From Gemmatimonas sp. (GTDB taxonomy: Bacteria; Gemmatimonadota; Gemmatimonadetes; Gemmatimonadales; Gemmatimonadaceae), in the NCBI GenBank assembly GCA_011390885.1, contig JAABRO010000043.1, positions 62,001 to 126,000 of the forward strand: 64,000 nt of DNA. Direction: 5' to 3'. This document shows positions 19,444-27,608 of this stretch, piece by piece. Under the pieces are notes generated by a model. The model had not been told where the DNA came from and ran no database searches. It saw nothing but the letters and a program-made list of their open reading frames with translations. Positions within the stretch are counted from its first letter, which is position 1. Each line of letters starts with the position of its first letter. A program made the position numbers and the translations under genes.

Positions 19444-20862
19444 TCAGGCGGACAGCGAGCCGGTTGCGCGGAGTGTTTCGAGCATGCTCCGCATGCGTCC
19501 GACGCGCTCGGCGAACTCCGGGGTGGACGCCATGTCCTCGGCCACCCGGTCGAGCGAATGAATCACGGTGGAGTGGTCGCGACCACCGAAGGCGTTGCCG
19601 ATTTCCACGAGCTGCAGGGCGAGCAGTTCGCGGCACAGATGCATGGCCACCTGCCGCGGCACGGTGAGCTGCTTGGTGCGGGTCTTGGAGCGCAGGCCAT
19701 CGGGGGTGACGCCCCATTCGCGGGCCACCACCTGCTGAATGGTGGCCACGGTGATGCTGGTGGGCGGGACGTCGGGGAAGTCGGAGGTGTTGGCGGACGC
19801 CTTGAGCTTGTCGCGCAGCGCCTCGCGCGCGAGCTCGACCGAGATCTCGCGGTGCTTGAGCGAGGCGTAGGCGAGCAGCTTGATGATCGACCCCTCGAGT
19901 TCGCGCACGCTGGACTTCACGTGCGTGGCGATGAACTCGATGACCTCATCGGGAATGGTGAGCTCGAGGTGATCGAGGCTCGCCTTCTTCTTGAGGATGG
20001 CGATGCGGTGTTCGAGGTCGGGGGAATCGACGTTCGCCACCATGCCCCACTCAAACCGGGAGACGAGGCGGGATTCGAGTCCCGGGATCTCCTTGGGCGG
20101 TCGGTCGGAGGTGAGGACGATCTGGCGGCCGGCCTCATAGATGGCGTTGAAGGTGTGGAAGAACTCCTCCTGGGTGGATTCCTTCCCCTTCAGGAACTGC
20201 ACGTCGTCGACCAGGAGCAGGTCGATCTCGCGGTAGCGCCGACGGAAGTCGTGCATCTGGCCACCCTGGATGGCCGAGACGAAGTCGTTGGTGAACTGCT
20301 CGGTGCCGACGAAGGCAAGGCGCAGGGTGGGGGTGCGGCGGAGCAGCTCATGGGCAATGGCCTGCATGAGGTGCGTCTTGCCGAGCCCGGTCTCGCCATA
20401 GATGAAGAGCGGATTGTAGACCTTGCCGGGAGCCTGGGCGGCCGCCTGGGCGGCGGCGGCGGCGACGTCATTGGACTTGCCGATGACGAACTGGTCGAAG
20501 GTGTACCGCGGATTGAGTGGCGCTGATATGGCGGACTTCTGCTGCGGTTGTGGTGCGACCGGAGCAGGGGGTTGCTGCACGAAGATGTCGAGCTGCGCCC
20601 GCTTGGCGCGCTCTTCGGAGATGCGGAACTGGAGCCGAACGGGGTGGCCGAGGGCGACCGGGGCGAAGCTCGAGAGGAGTTCGGCGTGCTTGGAGTCGTT
20701 CCAATCGGCGGCGAACTGATCGGGGACACCGACGGTGAGGACCCCGTCGGCGAAGCTCAGCGGCTCGGCGGGTTCGAGCCAGGTGCGGAAGGTCTGCTCG
20801 GTGACGACCTGGCGCGCCCGGGTGAGGAGGCGCTCCCAGATCTCGGCCGGGGAGAGGGACAT
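19444..20862 (-). CDS. dnaA: Chromosomal replication initiator protein DnaA
   Basis: 472 residues. Domain I (helical, IWERLLTRARQVV) is followed by a variable Pro/Gln linker (about 95-120). The AAA+ domain III has Walker A GETGLGKTHL and Walker B LLLVDDVQFL with sensor motifs, and domain IV carries the DnaA-box-binding signature FGGRDHSTVIHSLDRV. It binds oriC and opens the duplex, and also regulates its own gene. ATG 20862 begins MSLSPAEIWERLL, the standard N-terminus. The promoter at 20929-20958 includes a DnaA box. Confidence 0.98.
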   Translation of the reverse strand: MSLSPAEIWERLLTRARQVVTEQTFRTWLEPAEPLSFADGVLTVGVPDQFAADWNDSKHAELLSSFAPVALGHPVRLQFRISEERAKRAQLDIFVQQPPAPVAPQPQQKSAISAPLNPRYTFDQFVIGKSNDVAAAAAQAAAQAPGKVYNPLFIYGETGLGKTHLMQAIAHELLRRTPTLRLAFVGTEQFTNDFVSAIQGGQMHDFRRRYREIDLLLVDDVQFLKGKESTQEEFFHTFNAIYEAGRQIVLTSDRPPKEIPGLESRLVSRFEWGMVANVDSPDLEHRIAILKKKASLDHLELTIPDEVIEFIATHVKSSVRELEGSIIKLLAYASLKHREISVELAREALRDKLKASANTSDFPDVPPTSITVATIQQVVAREWGVTPDGLRSKTRTKQLTVPRQVAMHLCRELLALQLVEIGNAFGGRDHSTVIHSLDRVAEDMASTPEFAERVGRMRSMLETLRATGSLSA

Positions 20863-20928
20863 GAAAAACGCGGGAGCGGAAGGCGGATGGCGGCGGAGAT
20901 CCGCGGGTTGGAGCGGGTCGGGGGAGCG

Positions 20929-20958
20929 AAGCTAGCCCGACGAATGTGGATAAGTCAA
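20929..20958 (-). promoter_or_regulatory. dnaA promoter
   Basis: Read on the minus strand: -35 TTGACT (20958-20953), an 18-bp spacer, -10 TAGCTT (20934-20929). The transcript would start near 20922, giving a leader of about 60 bases. The spacer contains a perfect DnaA box. Confidence 0.6.
20945..20953 (-). promoter_or_regulatory. Consensus DnaA box TTATCCACA
   Basis: TGTGGATAA on the plus strand is an exact consensus DnaA box on the minus strand. It lies inside the dnaA promoter spacer and overlaps the last base of the -35 element, the classic position for autorepression. It is the only perfect box that I noticed in the dnaA-dnaN-rpmH region. Confidence 0.85.
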
Positions 20959-20991
20959 ATGCGTGACTCGGCCGCCGAGCGCCCCCTTCAC

Positions 20992-21007
20992 GCGTCGCAT
21001 GCGACGC
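20992..21007. repeat. Perfect 16-bp palindrome between the divergent dnaA and rpmH promoters
   Basis: GCGTCGCATGCGACGC is fully self-complementary and ends one base before the -35 element of the rpmH promoter. It is a candidate operator or cruciform. Confidence 0.6.
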
Positions 21008-21008
21008 C

Positions 21009-21038
21009 TTGACCCAAGGTGAAGTGGCGGGCTATTTT
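21009..21038 (+). promoter_or_regulatory. rpmH-operon promoter
   Basis: TTGACC (21009-21014), an 18-bp spacer, TATTTT (21033-21038). Transcription would start near 21045, leaving a leader of about 100 bases. That leader holds hairpins GCCGG/CCGGC (21048-21062) and a perfect 8-bp GAGGCGAC/GTCGCCTC stem (21068-21087) before the ribosome site GAAAGG and the rpmH ATG. Confidence 0.6.
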
Positions 21039-21147
21039 ACGGATCTGTGCCGGAACTCCGGCCGTTCGAGGCGACGAGGGTCGCCTCCCGCGCGCCGGCT
21101 TCCCGGCCGTACCTTCGCACTCGTTTCTTCAGACTGAAAGGCATCCC

Positions 21148-21312
21148 ATGGGCAAGCCCACGTACCGCCCCCGCAATACGAAGCGTCTCCGCAAGCACGG
21201 CTTCCGCGCCCGCATGGAGACCAAGTGGGGTCGCGCGACCCTGAGCCGCCGCCGCAAGAAGGGGCGCAAGCAGCTCACGGTCCAGCTCCCGTCGAAGTAC
21301 GCGGGCGCCTGA
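21148..21312 (+). CDS. rpmH: Large ribosomal subunit protein bL34
   Basis: 54-residue, strongly basic ribosomal protein. The family sequence is clear ([15 protein letters not shown], then [12 protein letters not shown]), with a short C-terminal extension SKYAGA. ATG 21148 follows a GAAAGG ribosome site. The same frame is open upstream, but that would add unrelated sequence. First gene of rpmH-rnpA-yidD-yidC-mnmE. Confidence 0.98.
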   Translation: MGKPTYRPRNTKRLRKHGFRARMETKWGRATLSRRRKKGRKQLTVQLPSKYAGA

Positions 21313-21322
21313 GTCCCGCCCT

Positions 21323-21760
21323 CTGCGGCGCGCGCAGCGACTGACGCGCGCGCCGGAGATCGAGCGGACACGTCGCGAAGGGAAGCGGGTGCGCACCGGA
21401 TGTCTCGAGTTGCGTGCCGTCGCTTCCCTTCATGCGCTTCCACGGGTCGGGATCGTGGTGCCGAAGTACAAGCACTCGTCCGTGGAGCGGAACCGGCTCA
21501 AGCGGCAGCTGCGCGAACTGCTGCGCCTGGAGCTGCTGCCGGCCCTCGCCGCACTCACGCCTGCACTCGACGTGCTCGTGCGCGCGAGTCCCTCGGCCTA
21601 CACGCGGGGCTTCGATGGTCTGGGGCGCGAGTTGGCGGCCGCTGAACGGCAGCTGCGCAAGCTGGCCCCCAGCTTGGCACCGATGGCGCCGTCCATCCGT
21701 ACGGAACCGGGCAGTGCGCCGCCGCCGGCGCCAACGCCAGAGCCGCCATCGGCCGCGTAG
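21323..21760 (+). CDS. rnpA: RNase P protein component, probable non-standard start codon
   Basis: Protein subunit of RNase P that helps bind precursor tRNA. The diagnostic motif is [15 protein letters not shown], preceded by [12 protein letters not shown]. The first ATG, GTG or TTG in frame is GTG 21389, but conserved RnpA sequence ([17 protein letters not shown]) continues upstream of it in the same frame. Between a TGA at 21242 and 21389 there is no ATG, GTG or TTG. The best remaining choice is CTG 21323, 10 bases after the rpmH stop, giving about 145 residues; CTG 21341 is another. The protein ends in an unusual Pro/Ala-rich tail of about 25 residues. Confidence 0.85.
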   Translation: MRRAQRLTRAPEIERTRREGKRVRTGCLELRAVASLHALPRVGIVVPKYKHSSVERNRLKRQLRELLRLELLPALAALTPALDVLVRASPSAYTRGFDGLGRELAAAERQLRKLAPSLAPMAPSIRTEPGSAPPPAPTPEPPSAA

Positions 21761-21773
21761 GCCGGAGGAGCGC

Positions 21774-22016
21774 ATGAACACCGTGTGGCGATGGGTGGCC
21801 GAGGCACCGCGGTTCCTGCTGATTCTGGGAGTGCGCCTGTATCAGGTGGCGCTGTCGCCCATCCTCGGCGGGTCGTGCCGTTATCATCCCACATGTTCCG
21901 CGTACGCGATCGAGGCGCTCGAGCGCCACGGTGCGCTGCGCGGCAGCTGGCTTGCCGTGCGCCGGATCGGACGGTGTCATCCGTTCCGCCCCGGTGGCTT
22001 CGACCCCGTGCCCTGA
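21774..22016 (+). CDS. yidD: Membrane protein insertion efficiency factor YidD
   Basis: 80-residue membrane-associated protein that assists YidC-dependent insertion. The family signature is complete: [20 protein letters not shown], then [12 protein letters not shown] and [10 protein letters not shown], with the conserved cysteines. GGAGGAG 4 bases before the ATG is a strong ribosome site. It sits between rnpA (13 bases) and yidC, as in most bacteria. Confidence 0.97.
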   Translation: MNTVWRWVAEAPRFLLILGVRLYQVALSPILGGSCRYHPTCSAYAIEALERHGALRGSWLAVRRIGRCHPFRPGGFDPVP

Positions 22017-22101
22017 TCCGCGCCGGGTGCGCAGTCGCGACGTGCGTCGTCGTGTCTCGCCCATCCGGTGCGCGTTGCTTCGCTGAACGCCGATTCCCCC
22101 C

Positions 22102-23907
22102 ATGGAACCTCGTCGCCTCGCGATCGCCGTCGTCCTGATGGCCGTCGTCCTCGTCATCACCCCGATCCTCTTCCCCACGACGCCGTCGGGGCCGACGACC
22201 GGTGTCCCACCGGCGGACAGCGCCGCTGTCGCGGCCTCCGGGGCGGCGATGTCCGGCGCCGCCTCCATCGGCGACGAGGTGACCACGCCGGCGGCCGCGC
22301 AGCAGGCGACCGCCACGCCGGGTGTGACCGAGGGCGCCGCGGTCACCATGATGGCCGTGCCCGATTCGCTCGTGCCGCGTCCGGTCGTGATCGACACGGC
22401 CGCCGTGGAGACGCCGCTCGCCACCTATCGCGTGTCGTCGCTCGGCGCGGCGCTCGTGTCGGCAGAGATGCAGAGCTACCGCGCGCTCACCGATCGCGGC
22501 CGCAAGACTGACGCGCCGGTGGAGTTCGCGCGCGAGGGTGACCGCCTGCTCGCGTGGCGCATGGTGTTCCCCGGCGGCGATACGGTGAACCTCACGCGCA
22601 CGCCGTTCGACGTCGAGGCGAGTGATCGCGACGGCCGCCGGCAGCTGCGCTACACGGCGCAGGTGGCCGAACGTGCGGTCGCGATCACCTACAGCTTCCT
22701 CCCGGACAGCTACCGCGTGAACGTGGCCGCCTCGGTCACGGGCCCGAACAGCGACGGCTACCTGCTGGTGGACCTGCCGCCGGGCTTCCGCTCGAGCGAA
22801 GCCGACAGCAGCGAAGACCAGACACACCTGTCGTACGCCTTCAAGCCCGAGGGCCGCAGCGCCGACCTCGTGAACTTCCGCGACCTCGATCCGGGCGAGC
22901 GGTTCCTCAAGCAGGGGCCGTTCACGTGGGTGGTGGCGAAGAACAAGTACTTCCTGCTCGGCGTGCTCACCCCCGAGGCGCAGCCCGGCTTCGTGGAGCT
23001 CGACGTGACCGGCGGGCCGCTCACCGGCAAGCAGGCCACGCGCGCCGATGGGCACGTGGTGGTGAACCTGCGCAACGGCGCCGCTGCGCTCGAGGTGTAC
23101 GCGGGACCGCAGGAGTTCCGCCGCATGGTGGCGATGGGGCGCGAGTTCGAGAGCTCGAACCCGTACGGCGGCTTCATGCAGAAGCTCATCCAGCCGTTCG
23201 CCACGCTGGTGATCAAGACGCTGCTGTGGATGAAGGAGACCGCGGGCCTGAGCTACGGCTGGGTGCTGGTGATCTTCGGCGTGGCGGTGCGCATCATCCT
23301 GTGGCCGGTGAACCAGCGGGCCATGAAGACGTCGCTGCAGATGCAGCAGATCCAGCCCGAGATCCAGGCCGTGCAGGCCAAGCACAAGGGCGATCCGCAG
23401 AAGATGCAGCAGGAAGTCATGAAGGTGTACGCGGACCACGGGCTCAGCCCGTTCAGCTCGCTCACCGGCTGCCTGCCGATGTTCATTCCGCTGCCGGTGT
23501 TCTTCGCGCTCTTCTTCGTGTTCCAGAACACGATCGAGTTCCGTGGCGTGCCGTTCCTCTGGCTGCCGGACATCTCGCTGAAGGATCCGTACTACATCCT
23601 GCCGATCGTGGTGGCGCTCACGGCGTTCCTCGTGTCGTGGATCGGGTTGCGCAGCACGCCGGACAATCCGCAGGCGCGTCTGATGACGTTCCTGCTGCCG
23701 GCGATCATGCTGATCTTCTTCATCAACTTCGCGTCGGGGCTCAACCTGTACTACGGCGTGCAGAACCTCGCGTCGCTGCCGCAGCAGTGGCTGATCGCGA
23801 AGGAGCGCGCGAAGATGAAGCCGCGCGTGAGCGGAACACCGGTCGCCGTGGCACCCAAGGGTGGCGGACCGCCGCGAGACGGTCGCGGCCCCAAGCGACT
23901 GAGCTGA
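22102..23907 (+). CDS. yidC: Membrane protein insertase YidC
   Basis: 601 residues, the long Gram-negative form. An N-terminal membrane anchor (RLAIAVVLMAVVLVITPIL) is followed by an Ala/Thr-rich linker and a large periplasmic P1 domain (about 90-340). The five-helix insertase core begins near FATLVIKTLLWMKETAGLSYG and includes the conserved GCLPMFIPLPVFFALFFV. The presence of P1 supports a two-membrane cell envelope. The tail is short and basic. mnmE starts 4 bases after its stop. Confidence 0.97.
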   Translation: MEPRRLAIAVVLMAVVLVITPILFPTTPSGPTTGVPPADSAAVAASGAAMSGAASIGDEVTTPAAAQQATATPGVTEGAAVTMMAVPDSLVPRPVVIDTAAVETPLATYRVSSLGAALVSAEMQSYRALTDRGRKTDAPVEFAREGDRLLAWRMVFPGGDTVNLTRTPFDVEASDRDGRRQLRYTAQVAERAVAITYSFLPDSYRVNVAASVTGPNSDGYLLVDLPPGFRSSEADSSEDQTHLSYAFKPEGRSADLVNFRDLDPGERFLKQGPFTWVVAKNKYFLLGVLTPEAQPGFVELDVTGGPLTGKQATRADGHVVVNLRNGAAALEVYAGPQEFRRMVAMGREFESSNPYGGFMQKLIQPFATLVIKTLLWMKETAGLSYGWVLVIFGVAVRIILWPVNQRAMKTSLQMQQIQPEIQAVQAKHKGDPQKMQQEVMKVYADHGLSPFSSLTGCLPMFIPLPVFFALFFVFQNTIEFRGVPFLWLPDISLKDPYYILPIVVALTAFLVSWIGLRSTPDNPQARLMTFLLPAIMLIFFINFASGLNLYYGVQNLASLPQQWLIAKERAKMKPRVSGTPVAVAPKGGGPPRDGRGPKRLS

Positions 23908-23911
23908 TCGC

Positions 23912-25342
23912 ATGACCGCGCCGGGCGGCCGGCCTGCTGACGGCTTGCCGCCTGGCGGCCTGCCTGCTGGCAGCCTGCCGAGCGGCGAGGACACGATCGT
24001 GGCGCTCGCCACGCCGCCGGGGCGCGGTGCCCTGGCGCTGCTGCGCCTGAGCGGACCGCGCGCCCTCGACGTGCTGCGCGCGCTCACCGGTCGTGTGTCG
24101 TTCGCCCCGCGCATGGCCACGCACACGCGGCTCGTGCATCCGGTCACCCGCGCGCCGCTCGACGACGCGCTCGTGACCTGGTTTCCAGCGCCGCGCTCGT
24201 TCACGGGCGAGGACGTGGCCGAGCTGAGCGTGCATGGCGGCGTGGCCGTGTCGACGGCGGTGCTGGGCGCGTGCCTTGCGGCCGGTGCGCGCCCCGCCGA
24301 GCCCGGCGAGTTCACGCGCCGCGCCCTGCTGGGCGGCAAGCTCGACCTGCTGCAGGCCGAAGCGATCGCCGACCTCATCGACGCGCGCTCGCAGGCGCTG
24401 CACCGCGCCGCGCTCGAGCAGCTCGATGGCGGCCTGTCGCGGCGCATTGCCGCGCTGCGCCAGGAGTGTCTCGCGCTCGAAGCGCTGCTCGCCTACGACA
24501 TCGACTTCCCCGAGGAAGACGATGGTCCCGTGAGTCCGCTGCGCATCGAGGGCGCGGTGGATGCGCTCCTCGCGTCGCTCGATGCCCTGTTGGCCACCGC
24601 GCCGGCCGTACCGATGCTGCGCGACGGCGCGATCGTGGTACTGGCGGGTGCGCCGAACGCCGGCAAGAGCTCGCTGCTCAACGCGCTGAGCGGCGAGGCG
24701 CGCGCGCTCGTGACCGATGTACCGGGCACCACGCGCGATGCGATCGAAGTGCTGCTCGATACGCCGGGCGTGCCGGTGCGACTCGTGGACACGGCTGGCC
24801 TGCGCGAGACGACCGATGCCGTGGAGCGGCTCGGTATCGAGGTGAGTGCGCGCTGGCTGGCGCGTGCGCACGCGGTGCTGGCGTGCGGCGAGACGGCGGC
24901 GGCGGTGCACGAGGCGGCGCACGTGGTGCGGGGGATGCTGCCGGCGGCGCGTGCCGACGTGCCGGTGCTGGGTGTGCTCACCAAGCAGGATGACGCGCGG
25001 GGTGCGGGGGCCGACGGCACGCTCCTCCGCACGAGCGCCGAGCGGGGCACGGGGCTGGCCGAACTGCTCTCGGCGGTGCAGCAGGAGCTCGGTGCGCGCT
25101 ACGGCGTGGTGGAGCCGGAGGTGCCGCGTCTCACGCGGGAGCGACACCAGGCGGCGGTGCGCGCGTCGCGCGAGGAGCTGGCGGCGTTCCGCGAGGCGTG
25201 GGCTGGCGGGGCCGGAGTGCCGGCGCTGATCGCGGCGGTGCACGTGCGCGCGGCGGTGGCGGCGCTCGACGAGGTGATCGGGTCCGTGTCGCTGGAGGAC
25301 GTGCTGGACCGGTTGTTCGGGGAGTTCTGCGTGGGGAAGTAG
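23912..25342 (+). CDS. mnmE: tRNA modification GTPase MnmE
   Basis: 476 residues; with MnmG it builds the cmnm5/nm5 group on the wobble uridine of certain tRNAs. N-terminal folate-binding domain begins EDTIVALATPPGRGALALLR. The G domain has P-loop GAPNAGKSSLLN, G2 TTRD, G3 DTAGLRE; the C-terminus is the invariant FCVGK, with Cys and Lys in place. About 25 Gly/Pro-rich residues precede the normal N-terminus and are encoded by imperfect short repeats (GGLPAGSLPSG), an unusual extension. No mnmG is in the window. Confidence 0.96.
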   Translation: MTAPGGRPADGLPPGGLPAGSLPSGEDTIVALATPPGRGALALLRLSGPRALDVLRALTGRVSFAPRMATHTRLVHPVTRAPLDDALVTWFPAPRSFTGEDVAELSVHGGVAVSTAVLGACLAAGARPAEPGEFTRRALLGGKLDLLQAEAIADLIDARSQALHRAALEQLDGGLSRRIAALRQECLALEALLAYDIDFPEEDDGPVSPLRIEGAVDALLASLDALLATAPAVPMLRDGAIVVLAGAPNAGKSSLLNALSGEARALVTDVPGTTRDAIEVLLDTPGVPVRLVDTAGLRETTDAVERLGIEVSARWLARAHAVLACGETAAAVHEAAHVVRGMLPAARADVPVLGVLTKQDDARGAGADGTLLRTSAERGTGLAELLSAVQQELGARYGVVEPEVPRLTRERHQAAVRASREELAAFREAWAGGAGVPALIAAVHVRAAVAALDEVIGSVSLEDVLDRLFGEFCVGK

Positions 25343-25376
25343 GTGCGGCTCGGCGAGGGGGCCGTGCTGGGCGCGC

Positions 25377-25667
25377 GCGTCGCGGAGCGCCTGCAGGTTG
25401 ACAGCCCTGCGCTGTTTCAGCTGCGGAGCTGGTCAGCGAACAGCGGCATCGCGCGAGGGGCGTCAGTATGCGCTGACGTCGGCGCCTGCGCGGATCGGAC
25501 GCCCAGCTGATCAGCCGCGCCGCCAGCGGCGGCGCAGCTGAGCGGTCGCCTTCGACGAGGCATTGCGCGAGCAGGGGCGTGGGTCACGTCGCGATGCCGC
25601 TGGTGGCTGGAACCGCTGATCAGCTGAAACAGCTCGGGGCTGTCAACCTGCAGGCGCGGCGCGACGC
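25377..25667. repeat. 291-bp compound inverted repeat without genes
   Basis: Outer arms 25377-25423 and 25621-25667 (47 nt each) pair at 42 positions: 8 bp, a 2x2 mismatch, 21 perfect bp (25387-25407 with 25637-25657), a 3x3 mismatch, then 13 perfect bp. A second nested perfect 13-bp pair joins 25441-25453 to 25590-25602. Inside are further local hairpins: CGTCAG/CTGACG (25461-25478) and GCGCCGCC/GGCGGCGC (25517-25535) flanked by CAGCTG copies. The element fills the 359-bp gap between the convergent ends of mnmE and the metallopeptidase gene. It could be a MITE-like non-autonomous element with long terminal repeats or a large structured RNA. I see no clear target-site duplication and no credible gene inside. 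Confidence 0.85.
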
Positions 25668-25701
25668 CGGCCCGGGACGCGATGCGTCCCGTGGGCCACC
25701 C

Positions 25702-26661
25702 CTACGCCATCAGCGCCGCCGTCTCGGGCATCGCGAACCGTGCATTCGCGTTGGCCGACAGCTCCCACGCGGTGGCGCGCACGGCCCAGGCGAAGCCGTG
25801 GGCGGCGATGGCCGATTCCACGAGGCGCGCGCCGAGAAAGTAGCCGGCGCGCTCGGGGACGACGGTACGCTCCACGGTGCGGGCCTCGTCGCTCATGCCG
25901 CCGGAGAGCCAGCGCAGGCGCAGGCCGAGTCCGGCGCGATCGAGGTCGGGTTCGACGGCGCGCGCAAGCAGCGGTTCGAGTTCACGCACGCGCGCGTACT
26001 GCTTGCGGGCGAAGCCGAGGTACTCCCACGTGGCGTGTCCCGGCGAGATGGCGCGCGAGACCTGGACGGCAAGTCCTTCGTTCACCAGGTGCTCGCGCAG
26101 CGACGCGAGGCGTCCCGTTTCCCAGTACGAGTAGTAGCCGCCAGCCTCGTCCACGAGCACGCGCAGCTCACTGCGCGAGAGCGGCGAGGTGTAGCGCACG
26201 GTGTGCGTGATTTCGTGCGCGAGCCAGAGCGGCATGAGCTCCGGGTCGAGGCCGAGTCCCTGCGTGTCGGGGTTGGCAACGCCGGTGAAATGCTCGAGGC
26301 ACACGAACGCGACGCCGCGTCCGTCGACCACAAGTTCACCGGCATTGGCGGCGCCCACGCCGACCATGAGCACGACATCGATGTCGACATCGAGCGCGAG
26401 CAGGTCGCGCACCTGAGCGAGCGTGCGCTCGGCGAGGGACACGATGTCGGTGCGAGCGAGCAGCGCGAACAGATCGGTGCGGTCGGCGAGCACCGTGGAC
26501 CGCACGACGTCGTCGAAGTGCGGACCGGCCGGATCGAGGACGTAGTTGTCCCAGTACGCGGTGAGCAGGGGCCGGTGGCGATCGAAGTAGTCGCGATAGG
26601 CGGCGACGCGATCGGGGGCCTGCAGGACGGCGAGGAAGTCTGGGACGAGGTTGACGATCAT
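25702..26661 (-). CDS. Putative zinc metallopeptidase, DUF2268-like
   Basis: 319-residue soluble protein with gluzincin hallmarks: LAHEITHTVRY (HExxH) in the middle and LVNEGLAVQVSR about 50 residues later, which supplies the downstream Glu ligand. The arrangement resembles DUF2268 putative Zn-dependent proteases. No signal peptide is visible from ATG 26661; the frame is open upstream, but that part is low-complexity and overlaps the divergent promoter. The substrate is unknown. The gene ends next to the large inverted repeat. Confidence 0.7.
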   Translation of the reverse strand: MIVNLVPDFLAVLQAPDRVAAYRDYFDRHRPLLTAYWDNYVLDPAGPHFDDVVRSTVLADRTDLFALLARTDIVSLAERTLAQVRDLLALDVDIDVVLMVGVGAANAGELVVDGRGVAFVCLEHFTGVANPDTQGLGLDPELMPLWLAHEITHTVRYTSPLSRSELRVLVDEAGGYYSYWETGRLASLREHLVNEGLAVQVSRAISPGHATWEYLGFARKQYARVRELEPLLARAVEPDLDRAGLGLRLRWLSGGMSDEARTVERTVVPERAGYFLGARLVESAIAAHGFAWAVRATAWELSANANARFAMPETAALMA

Positions 26662-26819
26662 CAACGCCCTTGGCGCAGGGAGAGTGGCGCGGGGGTCCTT
26701 GCCGGGTGCGGGGTCGCGCGTTCCGGGGTCGGGACGGGCGACGGCAGAAGATAGTGCGCGGTCGTGATTCGGGGCAAGCGCGGACGGGTTATCATCCGGC
26801 GTGTGTGCAGCACGTGGCA

Positions 26820-27587
26820 ATGTCGCACTCCACGCACACGCTGTCACTCGAACCGGTCCGCATGTCCCAGCTCAAGGCGTGGCTCACGCTCGCGTTCACC
26901 GTCACCTTCGTGGCGTCGCCGGCGTTCACCGCGCCCTTCAGCGGCTTCACGCCCGACCAGCTGCCCATTCCGCAGGTCGATCCGCCGGTGCAGCCGGCGG
27001 GGTACGCCTTCTCGATCTGGGGACTGATCTACGGGTGGCTGCTCGCGTCGGCGCTCTACGGCGTGTACGCGCAGCGCGTGGATGGCGCGTGGGATCGCGT
27101 GCGCGCGCCGCTCATCGTGAGCCTCGCGTCGGGCACGCCGTGGTTGGCGGTGGCGAACCGCAGTGCGATCTGGGCCACGGTGCTCATCGTCGTGATGGCG
27201 GCGAGCGCGATCGTGGCGTTGCGCCGCACGCCGGACGCGGACCACTGGTGGCTGCGGGCGCCGGTGGCCATCTACGCCGGCTGGCTCACCGCGGCCACGT
27301 TCGTGTCGCTGGGGAGCACGGCCGCAGGCTACGGCGTGCTCACGAACGGCCTTGGGTGGGCGTTCCTCGGCATCACGCTGGCGCTGGTGGTGACGGTGCT
27401 CGTGCAGCGGACGGTGCCGCGCGCGTCAGGATACGGCGGCACGGTGATCTGGGCGCTCGTCGGCATCATGGCGGCGAACGGGACGGCGCGTCTTGGCGTG
27501 ACGCTGCTGGCGGGCGCGGGAGCGATGGTGGTGGGGTCGCTGGTGGCGGCGCAGAGGAGAGGGCAGCGGCGGCCAGCGGTGGGCTGA
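26820..27587 (+). CDS. TspO/MBR-like membrane protein
   Basis: 255 residues with about seven hydrophobic segments. The motif PPVQPAGYAFSIWGLIYGWL recalls the Pro-rich, Trp-containing first loop of tryptophan-rich sensory (TspO) proteins, although this protein is longer than the 160-residue classic form. TspO homologues bind porphyrins and lipophilic ligands; a role here is unknown. ATG 26820 is the first start; the ATG at 26862 (MSQLKAWLTLAF) would begin right at the first membrane segment. It is divergent from the metallopeptidase gene. Confidence 0.65.
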   Translation: MSHSTHTLSLEPVRMSQLKAWLTLAFTVTFVASPAFTAPFSGFTPDQLPIPQVDPPVQPAGYAFSIWGLIYGWLLASALYGVYAQRVDGAWDRVRAPLIVSLASGTPWLAVANRSAIWATVLIVVMAASAIVALRRTPDADHWWLRAPVAIYAGWLTAATFVSLGSTAAGYGVLTNGLGWAFLGITLALVVTVLVQRTVPRASGYGGTVIWALVGIMAANGTARLGVTLLAGAGAMVVGSLVAAQRRGQRRPAVG

Positions 27588-27608
27588 GGCGTGAGAGCCG
27601 ATCGCGGC

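Noticed and set aside
25579..26754. Open frame across the inverted repeat and metallopeptidase gene
   Set aside because: Antisense to the metallopeptidase, and the first part is palindromic DNA.
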